Shown here piece after piece: positions 7,049-12,397 of a DNA stretch of 12,397 nucleotides. The DNA comes from Candidatus Saccharicenans sp. (GTDB lineage: Bacteria > Acidobacteriota > Aminicenantia > Aminicenantales > Saccharicenantaceae): NCBI GenBank assembly GCA_024653405.1, contig JANLGB010000050.1:1-12397 (forward strand), read 5' to 3'. Position 1 is the first letter of the stretch; each line of letters opens with the position of its first letter. The translations under genes and the position numbers were made by a program. The notes under the pieces were generated by a model, which did not search any database, was not told the origin of the DNA, and saw only the letters and a program-made list of their open reading frames with translations.

Positions 7049-8655
7049 AAAAAAAGAGTTTTAGCTACCTTTTTGTCCTGATACTGATTGCTGGACTCTG
7101 GCTCAGGCTTTATAAGCTTGACTTCAGGCCGATGCACCACGACGAAGCCAACCAGGCTTATAAATTCGGCCAGCTCCTGGAAAAAGGAGAATACTACTAC
7201 GACCCGGCTGACCATCACGGTCCTACTCTTTACTACTTAAGCCTGCCTTTTGCCTGGTTGAGCGGGCAGAAAACCTATGCTGACCTCACCGAAAGGACCC
7301 TTCGCGGAGTTGCAGTTTGCTTCGGGTTGCTAATTCTTTTGATCGTCCTGGCAGCGGGTCGATACCTAACGAATGGCCAAAAATCCTGGGCGGTGGTCTT
7401 TCTGGCCTTTTCTCCACCGCTGATATATTTTAATCGTTTTTACATTCAGGAAACTCTGTTTGTGACCTTCGGCCTGGCCTTTGTTTTCTGCTTATGGCGA
7501 TTTGCCAGGAAGCCGGATTTCAGGGAAGGCCTCTGGCTCGGCCTCACAGCCGGTCTGCTTTATGCCACCAAGGAAACTTCGCTGATAGTATTTGGGGCTT
7601 CGGTGCTGGCCCTGGTTCTAAACCAGTTATTATCGTGGCTTAAAGACAGAAAGCGCAGGGGAGAGAAAGTCCGGAGCTTAAACCAAGAAAGTCTATCCGC
7701 AATAACAAAGGCCATTCTGCCTTTGCTGCTGTCGGGGCTGGTCTTTGTGGCGGTTTCATTTATTTTTTATTCCTCGTTTTTCCAATATCCTCGTGGTTTT
7801 GTGGATTCATTCCGGGCCTTCTCCGGATATGCTCAGAAAGCCTTGGAAGCCGGCTGGCACCGGCACGGGTTCTGGTATTATTTCAGCCTGTTGCTATTTC
7901 ATAAGGGCTCGCCCCCATCGCCCGTTTTTAGCGAAATTCCTTTCCTGCTGCTGGCCCTTTACGGCGCCATCTTGAGTTTCATTAGATTAAGCCGGAAGCC
8001 GGCTGAAAATTTCAGGGTCTATCTGGCGCTGTTTGCTCTGATTGCTTCCGTCATCTATTCAGCGCTTCCATACAAAACACCGTGGAATATGCTGGTTTTT
8101 TATGCCGCCTTTCTGGTCCTGGCTGGGATCGGTTTTTACCACCTGCTGAGCTTGATAAAAATCAGGCAGGCCAGGATAATTCTGGCCGCAGTTCTCCTGC
8201 TGTGGACGGGCTGGCAAACCTACCTGGTCAATTATTATTTTCATTCTTACCCTGCCAACCCTTATGTCTATGCCCAGACTTCACCTGATTTCCTGAGGCT
8301 GGTGGGGCGGGTGGATGAACTGAGCCAGGTAGCTGAAAAGGGCCAGGACCTGCTGATCAGAGTTATCGCCCCGCCTGAAGAGACCTGGCCGCTTCCCTGG
8401 TATTTGAGAAAATTTACCATGGTCGGCTACTGGACCAGAAGCGAACAGGTAGAATCGTTGGAGCCGGCTGAGATCGTCATTATGAGCGCCGGTGAAGCTG
8501 GAAAAAGGTCCGAATTGGAGCTGGAATCATACACCAGGCAGTATTTCAGCCTGCGGCCGGAGGTGCTGATGGTCCTGGCCATCCGTGAAGACCTCTGGGA
8601 AAATTACCGCCTGAAAAAAGCCGCCAACCCTCCTGTAAAAGAAAAAATGAGGTGA
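7045..8655 (+). CDS. Agl23 / TIGR03663-type GT-C membrane protein
   Basis: The 536-residue polytopic protein has about ten hydrophobic helices in its first 400 residues and a soluble C-terminal part (about 410-536). The first extracytoplasmic loop carries MHHDEANQAYKFGQLL, with D33-E34 at the position of the catalytic acid in GT-C glycosyltransferases. It is followed by YYYDPADHHGPTLYYLSLP, the signature region of the TIGR03663 'flippase activity-associated protein Agl23' family. Further loop motifs are NRFYIQETLF (130-139) and YATKETSL (173-180), and YKTPWN (343-348) in a later loop. GT-C enzymes use polyprenyl-phosphate sugars on the outer face of the membrane; members of this family are linked to glycan transfer or flipping, but the reaction is not settled. 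The gene starts inside the stop of the secreted discoidin gene (ATGA overlap), so the two are probably made together. The family call is strong; sugar and acceptor are unknown. Confidence 0.88.
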   Translation: MKKKSFSYLFVLILIAGLWLRLYKLDFRPMHHDEANQAYKFGQLLEKGEYYYDPADHHGPTLYYLSLPFAWLSGQKTYADLTERTLRGVAVCFGLLILLIVLAAGRYLTNGQKSWAVVFLAFSPPLIYFNRFYIQETLFVTFGLAFVFCLWRFARKPDFREGLWLGLTAGLLYATKETSLIVFGASVLALVLNQLLSWLKDRKRRGEKVRSLNQESLSAITKAILPLLLSGLVFVAVSFIFYSSFFQYPRGFVDSFRAFSGYAQKALEAGWHRHGFWYYFSLLLFHKGSPPSPVFSEIPFLLLALYGAILSFIRLSRKPAENFRVYLALFALIASVIYSALPYKTPWNMLVFYAAFLVLAGIGFYHLLSLIKIRQARIILAAVLLLWTGWQTYLVNYYFHSYPANPYVYAQTSPDFLRLVGRVDELSQVAEKGQDLLIRVIAPPEETWPLPWYLRKFTMVGYWTRSEQVESLEPAEIVIMSAGEAGKRSELELESYTRQYFSLRPEVLMVLAIREDLWENYRLKKAANPPVKEKMR

Positions 8656-8677
8656 GGGGTAGGACTCTACCTTACCT
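8650..8677 (+). terminator. Hairpin at the end of the Agl23-type gene (possible terminator)
   Basis: GGTAG (8658-8662) and CTACC (8667-8671) form a perfect stem around a GACT loop. Flanking AGGTGAGG and CCTTACCT can extend it with a small bulge and a G-T pair. The structure starts at the stop codon. No T-run follows, so it may be an attenuating or mRNA-stabilising hairpin instead of a true intrinsic terminator. Confidence 0.4.
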
Positions 8678-9126
8678 TAGCAGAGTTTCACACCGATTAG
8701 GCCTTTGTTGTCCATAATAATATTTATTGATACTCATGGAGATAGCCTCGGGCTTGAATAACTGAAATAAAAAATTATAAAGGGCTCAAAATTGCCGCAG
8801 ACATTCTTTGGTAGAAAGTTAACGAAAGGATGGCCATAAATACTTCTTCATTTTTCCTTGCAGTCCGTGGCTGGACTCGACAGGCATCATGTCTTTTCTG
8901 ATTTATTGCTGCCGTTATAATTCTGACAAGAAATCGCAAGGCGAAATGGAAAGAACAATTTGATTGCTAAATATTTTAATCCATCCCATATTAAAACCCG
9001 TCAGGTAGAGCTATGGTACTGGCCGAAAAAACCTGCCGTCCTTCTCTGGGAACAGCCGGAAGTTATGGTATACTTAAATTCTTAGTCATTAATCTTTCAA
9101 ATAATCAATTATTAAAGGAGTGGACT
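8678..9126. other. Gene-free spacer before the aldolase
   Basis: No protein or RNA gene is supported here. The stretch is more AT-rich than its neighbours and includes scattered stops in all + frames until about 9010. A TATACT at 9069-9074, with a poor CTGGGA 17 bp upstream, is a weak candidate promoter for the aldolase; the 5' leader would then be about 45 nt. Confidence 0.5.
9114..9120 (+). promoter_or_regulatory. Strong ribosome-binding site fixing the aldolase start
   Basis: AAAGGAG lies 6 bases before the ATG at 9127. The in-frame ATG at 9013 has no such site and would add 38 residues that do not look like part of the enzyme, so 9127 is preferred. Confidence 0.8.
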
Positions 9127-10539
9127 ATGAGTCAGGCAAAACTGCAGGAGATCTTGGGGTTGCTCAAGGGTTCGGTTCAGGTTGAGGGAAACAGGGTTAA
9201 AATTATCGATGAAAAAATCTTAAAGGATAATATTTCCGCTATTATTTACCAGGGGGTATTTGGCGATGATACCACCAAGTCGGAAGCTCGTTGGCTCATC
9301 TGGGAAATAGCCCAAGCGTTGGGCATAAGGCCGGCTTCCATTCATGAGCTGTACCTGGCCAGGGGACGGGGAGAGGCACCGATTAGTTTCACCGTGCCGG
9401 CTATGAACCTGCGCATGCTGGCCTATGATTCAGCTCGAGCGGTGTTTAGAGCGGCGATGAAAATTGACGCTGGGGCCTTCATTTTTGAAATCGCCCGGAG
9501 CGAAATAGGCTATACTGACCAGCGGCCATCTGAATATGTGAGCGCCGTGCTGGCGGCAGCCATCAAAGAAGGGTATCGAGGCCCAGTTTTTATTCAGGGC
9601 GACCACTTCCAGGTCTCAGCCAAAAAATTCAAGCAAGACCCGGACTCAGAAATCAAAGCCATCAAGGAGCTAATTGAAGAAGCGGTAGCCGCTGGCTTTT
9701 ACAACATAGACATTGATACTTCAACTCTGGTGGACATATCGAAACCTGACCTGGACGAGCAGCAGAAACTTAATTATGAGCTGTGTGCTGAATTTACTCG
9801 CTTCATACGAGAGAAGCAGCCGGCGCGAGTGACTATTTCGGTAGGCGGAGAAATCGGTGAAGTTGGCGAGAGAAACAGCACGGAGGAAGACCTCGAAGCT
9901 TTTATGAAAGGGTTAAATCGGGTTAAAGGTGATATAGTCGGCGTAAGCAAGCTCAGCATCCAGACTGGCACTCATCACGGGGGAGTAGTTTTGCCGGATG
10001 GGACCTTAGCCCAGGTGGCCATTGATTTTGATGTGCTTAAGCGGCTGGGCGAGCTGGCCAGGAAAAAATACGGGCTGGGTGGTGTGGTGCAGCATGGAGC
10101 CAGCACTCTGCCTGATTCAGCTTTTCATAAATTTGTGGAAGTTCAAACCTGCGAGGTTCATTTAGCCACCGCTTTCCAGAATATGATAATGGAGCACCCG
10201 GCGGTGCCGGAGAGACTGCGGCAGGAAATGTATGAGTGGCTCAAGGTCAATGCCGCCTCAGAGAGAAAGCCGACTGACACTGAAGCTCAATTCATCTACA
10301 AAACCAGAAAGAAAGCGGTTGGCCCGTTCAAGAAGCGCTTCTGGGACCTGCCGGAAGAAAGCCTCAAAGCCATAGGCGAGGATTTAGAGCAGCCTTTTGC
10401 CTTTCTGTTTGAGCAGTTGAATATTAAAGGAACGAAAGCTATTGTGGAGAAGTTCATCAAGGTGCCAGAGATTCACCATGCTGAACCTCTGGAAGTGAAG
10501 GCTGGCAAAAAAGAATCAACTGAAGGCCTGGCCGACTGA
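9127..10539 (+). CDS. Class II (zinc) fructose-bisphosphate aldolase superfamily enzyme, long form
   Basis: The 470-residue product shows the class II aldolase signature in order. GPVFIQGDHFQ (152-162) supplies the D159 catalytic acid and H160 metal ligand equivalent of the usual LDHG. FYNIDIDTST (191-200) replaces the SVMIDGS strand. VGGEIGEVGER (239-249) holds E242. IQTGTHHGGV (278-287) carries a metal-ligand histidine. VVQHGASTLPDSAF (320-333) has H323 and the glycine/serine phosphate-binding loop, and EVHLATAFQN (343-352) matches the final strand. These correspond to the zinc ligands and phosphate site of E. coli FbaA. The core is flanked by about 85 extra N-terminal residues and about 115 C-terminal residues (356-470), unlike standard enzymes of about 285-360 residues. 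The reaction is probably reversible aldol cleavage of a ketose bisphosphate, such as fructose or tagatose 1,6-bisphosphate; the substrate is inferred. It is cytosolic and appears monocistronic. Confidence 0.87.
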   Translation: MSQAKLQEILGLLKGSVQVEGNRVKIIDEKILKDNISAIIYQGVFGDDTTKSEARWLIWEIAQALGIRPASIHELYLARGRGEAPISFTVPAMNLRMLAYDSARAVFRAAMKIDAGAFIFEIARSEIGYTDQRPSEYVSAVLAAAIKEGYRGPVFIQGDHFQVSAKKFKQDPDSEIKAIKELIEEAVAAGFYNIDIDTSTLVDISKPDLDEQQKLNYELCAEFTRFIREKQPARVTISVGGEIGEVGERNSTEEDLEAFMKGLNRVKGDIVGVSKLSIQTGTHHGGVVLPDGTLAQVAIDFDVLKRLGELARKKYGLGGVVQHGASTLPDSAFHKFVEVQTCEVHLATAFQNMIMEHPAVPERLRQEMYEWLKVNAASERKPTDTEAQFIYKTRKKAVGPFKKRFWDLPEESLKAIGEDLEQPFAFLFEQLNIKGTKAIVEKFIKVPEIHHAEPLEVKAGKKESTEGLAD

Positions 10540-10580
10540 ACGAAATATCCTGAGCTGGCTTGTTTCGACTATAGTCGGCC
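10530..10580 (+). repeat. Inverted repeat spanning the aldolase stop, with nested palindrome
   Basis: GGCCGACT (10530-10537) is the exact complement of AGTCGGCC (10573-10580), separated by 35 bases and spanning the stop codon; a flanking T-A pair extends it. The right arm overlaps a perfect 12-bp palindrome, CGACTATAGTCG (10566-10577), so two alternative foldings or a dimeric protein site are possible. No T-run follows, so it is not a typical intrinsic terminator. Confidence 0.45.
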
Positions 10581-10950
10581 AATTCTCCAATATTATGAAA
10601 GTTTCGGTTATAATCGACAAAAAAGAAGGAGCTCTATAATCTTGCCGTTTGTCATTTTAGCTTCTTATATTTTTTTATAATTGTTCTTAAACTTAAAAAA
10701 TATTTTTGCCTGTTTTTGTCCTGAGTCTTTATTCTGATTAATTTCTTTCTCTCTAATTAGTGCATCCGTCCTTGGACGTGGTATTAATAAGCATTGAGGT
10801 TTTTGCAGCCTTTTTGGCTCAAAGCCTGGCAATTAGCTTGTTATTCTGAATTCGGCTGCATAACTCATAATATTCCAGATAATCAGCATATTTGACAAAG
10901 TCGTTTTTTTAATATAGTGGGCGCCTTGGAGTAGAAGCCTGGGGGCGGCA
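10581..10950. other. AT-rich gene-free stretch
   Basis: About 370 bp lie between the aldolase and the AAA+ remnant with no credible gene. The sequence is clearly AT-richer than upstream DNA, with runs such as TTATATTTTTTTATAA and AAAAAATATTTTT. It ends in the candidate promoter at 10892-10918. It looks like decayed or acquired DNA. Confidence 0.5.
10892..10918 (+). promoter_or_regulatory. Candidate sigma-70-type promoter before the AAA+ remnant
   Basis: A perfect TTGACA (10892-10897) is followed after 15 bp by TATAGT (10913-10918, five of six to consensus). The spacer is short of the optimal 17 bp, so activity is uncertain. It points at the degraded sigma-54 activator gene. Confidence 0.4.
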
Positions 10951-11568
10951 AGATCTATCTGGGATGAAATCTACGGGTATGAAGAAATAAAGCATCAAGC
11001 CAGATTGCTGGCTAATCATGATGTTGATATTCTAATAATCGGCGAAACGGGGACAAGAAAGAGATTATTTGCTGAGGCTATTCATAATGGATCTTCAAGG
11101 AAAGATAAACCATTTGTCACTGTTGAAATTCCCTCCATACCTGCCCATCTTTTTGAATAAGAGTTATTCGGGCATAAAAGAGGAGCTTTTACTTATGCCC
11201 GGGAGGATAAAATTGGCCTAATTGAATCGGCTAATTCAGGAACAGTTTTAATAGATGAGATAGGAGACCTTCCCTCGGATTGTCAGGTTAAACTTCTCAG
11301 GGTTATAGAAGAGAAGAAAATAAGAAGAGTGGGAGAAAATGCTGAAAGAAAGATTGAGGTGAGATTTATTTTTGCTACTAATAAAGATTTATGGCAGCTT
11401 GTGACTAATGGGAAATTTAGGGAGGGTCTTCTTTTCCGGATATCAAAACATATTTTAGAAATACCGCCACTAAGGAAAAGGCAAGTGGATCTGCCAGAGA
11501 TAGCTGAAAAAATATGGCAAAGGTTAATAAATGATAATAGCCTGAGGGCATGTCGCAAAAATAGGTAG
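10951..11568 (+). pseudogene. Sigma-54-dependent activator AAA+ domain, degraded and 3'-truncated by an IS
   Basis: One frame from 10951 reads as the central domain of NtrC-family enhancer-binding ATPases, which remodel sigma-54 RNA polymerase. In order it has DEIYGYEEIKHQARLL, DILIIGETGTRKRLFAEAIH, ELFGHKRGAFTYA, GTVLIDEIGDLP (Walker B), QVKLLRVIEEKKIRRVG, VRFIFATNKDL and the arginine-finger region FREGLLFRISKHILEIPPLRKRQVDLP. Damage is clear: a TAA at 11158-11160 falls where ELFGH is normally preceded by ES, the Walker A reads GETGTRKR instead of GETGTGKE, and the sigma-54 contact loop GAFTGA reads GAFTYA. No start codon or N-terminal sensory domain is visible. The frame ends in a TAG (11566-11568) supplied by the adjoining IS end, before the DNA-binding HTH. 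It is surely non-functional as written. Codons are AT-rich (AGA, ATA, AAT), unlike the upstream genes. Confidence 0.88.
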
Positions 11569-11590
11569 TGTCAAGCATTTTGTGTAAAAT
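11564..11590. repeat. Probable terminal inverted repeat (one end) of the IS
   Basis: This end carries both the TAG that closes the disrupted AAA+ frame (11566-11568, + strand) and the TGA that ends the transposase (11571-11573, - strand). Its extent is inferred; the matching repeat is not in the window. Confidence 0.5.
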
Positions 11591-12397
11591 TTGTTGCTGC
11601 CTCAAGCTGCGGTTTGAACATAGCAGAGAGGACTCTTCCCATAGGGCTTTTTCTCCAATGTAATTCCATCTTCAAGCAGATGAAGGCCAGGAGATTATAA
11701 AGCGCTTTTTCTGAGGCCAAAATTTCCCTGACCTTGGGGCGTCTCTTAAACTCTTTATTCAGTCTCTCAATGATGTTAGTGGTTCTTAGCCCCAACCATT
11801 CTTCAGCTGGAAACTTAAAAAAGGTCAAAGCTGACTGCAGAGCTCTCTCTAAACAGGCCACCGCCGAGGGGAGCTCGTTCTGCCATCGACTCTTAAGCTC
11901 TAAAAACCTTTCCCTGGCCTCCTTCTCCGACGGAGCATAAAAAATAGCTCTTAGTTCAGAACCTATCTGGCCTTTGAGCTTCCGTGGTACCTTGGCCAGA
12001 ACATTGCGACTGAGATAAACGATGCAGCGCTGGACTTCTGCCCTGGGGAACTCCTCCTTAAATACCTCCTCCAATTCCGGAATGTCATCCATTACTCCCA
12101 GTTGAATTAGTTCAGCTTGTAACCCCCGATGCTTAAGGTCTTTGAAAAACTCCCGCCAGTTGGAAGCCGATTCCCTGTCCCCAGCCTGAAATCCCAATAC
12201 CAACCTCTGCCCCTCTTCCTTGACCCCAATTGCCACCAGCACCGGCACCTTCTTCACACTGTCAGTAACTCGCATCTTAAAATGAACCCCATCGATGATC
12301 AGATATTTTATACTGACCCCTTGAGAATGTAGACACCTACGAGAGTTAGAGTTTATACTCAACATTGGAGGTGGAAGCATGGAGCTCAGGAAGTGGA
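11571..12397 (-). CDS. IS256/Mutator-family transposase (N-terminal part outside window)
   Basis: The frame is open from the right edge to the stop at 11571. The first ATG inside the window (12380) would give 269 residues, against about 400 in the family, so the N-terminal DNA-binding part lies beyond the edge. Counting from that ATG, the DDE residues are D30 (LIIDGVHFK), D98 (GVMDDIPELEEVF) and E205 (TTNIIERLNKEFKRR). Between D98 and E205 comes FPRAEVQRCIVYLSRNVLAKVP, where family members usually have C-x2-H; here the histidine is Tyr (Y122). Two positions near D98 that are normally glycine are Asp99 and Glu102. Each change is one transition from the usual codon, so the enzyme may be inactive. 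The stretch just before D30 (residues 1-24) matches the family poorly, hinting at local decay or a deletion. It would catalyse cut-and-paste or copy-out transposition of its own element. Confidence 0.85.
   Translation of the reverse strand, partial: HFLSSMLPPPMLSINSNSRRCLHSQGVSIKYLIIDGVHFKMRVTDSVKKVPVLVAIGVKEEGQRLVLGFQAGDRESASNWREFFKDLKHRGLQAELIQLGVMDDIPELEEVFKEEFPRAEVQRCIVYLSRNVLAKVPRKLKGQIGSELRAIFYAPSEKEARERFLELKSRWQNELPSAVACLERALQSALTFFKFPAEEWLGLRTTNIIERLNKEFKRRPKVREILASEKALYNLLAFICLKMELHWRKSPMGRVLSAMFKPQLEAATNFTQNA

Larger units (their letters stand above)
11564..12397 (-). mobile_element. IS256/Mutator-family insertion sequence (partial, runs off the window)
   Basis: The left boundary is placed at about 11564, where the AAA+ reading frame stops matching its family and GGTAGTGTCAAGCATTTTG begins. 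This resembles ends known for IS256-family elements, which often read TTTACACAAAA...TTGACACTACC outward. The transposase is on the - strand and its last codons lie in this end. The other end and the target duplication are outside the window, so exact limits cannot be confirmed. Confidence 0.75.

Noticed and set aside
8830..8901. Tiny 23-codon frame in the spacer before the aldolase
   Set aside because: The GAAAGG abuts the ATG with no spacing, the product has no features, and such frames are expected by chance.
9013..9126. Upstream in-frame ATG that would extend the aldolase by 38 residues
   Set aside because: There is no ribosome-binding site, while AAAGGAG sits at ideal distance before the ATG at 9127; the extension also overlaps the weak promoter candidate.
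10827..10842. Sigma-54 promoter-like TGGCAA-N5-TTGTT
   Set aside because: The key -12 GC is GT and the -24 element lacks its final C; one near match in AT-rich DNA is not enough.
1..12397. CRISPR array, tRNA, rRNA or riboswitch
   Set aside because: No regularly spaced repeats, cloverleaf-type segments or known RNA consensus blocks were seen on either strand.

Overview
This window looks like part of a chromosome from an uncultured or little-studied anaerobic bacterium with mid-range GC. The main support is a membrane-bound heptaheme cytochrome with a b-type partner and an ApbE flavin transferase. A bacterial Agl23-type (TIGR03663) membrane protein, a sugar-type Gfo/Idh/MocA oxidoreductase and a long class II aldolase also fit. 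The mix resembles Acidobacteriota/Aminicenantota-type genomes, but that is an impression from gene content, not a demonstrated placement. Every gene up to about 10.5 kb reads on the + strand.

Layout. (1) 1-1193: a Gfo/Idh/MocA oxidoreductase cut by the left edge. (2) 1194-1553: a gene-free spacer of about 80% purine on the + strand. (3) 1554-4682: a two-gene unit, a seven-heme c-type cytochrome anchored at both ends followed 3 bp later by a five-helix b-type cytochrome-like protein. (4) 4882-6066: an ApbE-family FAD:protein FMN transferase carrying a Lys/Glu-rich insertion that is itself a polypurine tract. (5) 6353-8655: a secreted discoidin-like protein overlapping by 4 bp (ATGA) with an Agl23/TIGR03663 GT-C-type multispanning protein. 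(6) 9127-10539: a long class II (zinc) aldolase-superfamily enzyme behind a 471-bp spacer. (7) 10540 to the end: an AT-rich degraded region with a sigma-54-activator AAA+ remnant (internal stop, damaged Walker A, altered GAFTGA), cut at its 3' side by an IS256/Mutator-type element that runs off the right edge on the - strand.

How the genes may work together. The heptaheme cytochrome and its membrane partner are best read as an electron-transfer module that passes electrons between the quinone pool and periplasmic hemes. The partner has two helix histidines at matching depth on the predicted periplasmic side. ApbE follows on the same strand and may supply covalent FMN to an extracytoplasmic redox partner, but no convincing FMN acceptor motif was seen in the window. 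The discoidin/Agl23 pair is a separate, translationally coupled cell-envelope unit. The aldolase has its own strong ribosome-binding site. No tRNA, rRNA, CRISPR array or riboswitch was recognised. All assignments come from reading motifs by eye; no database search was run.
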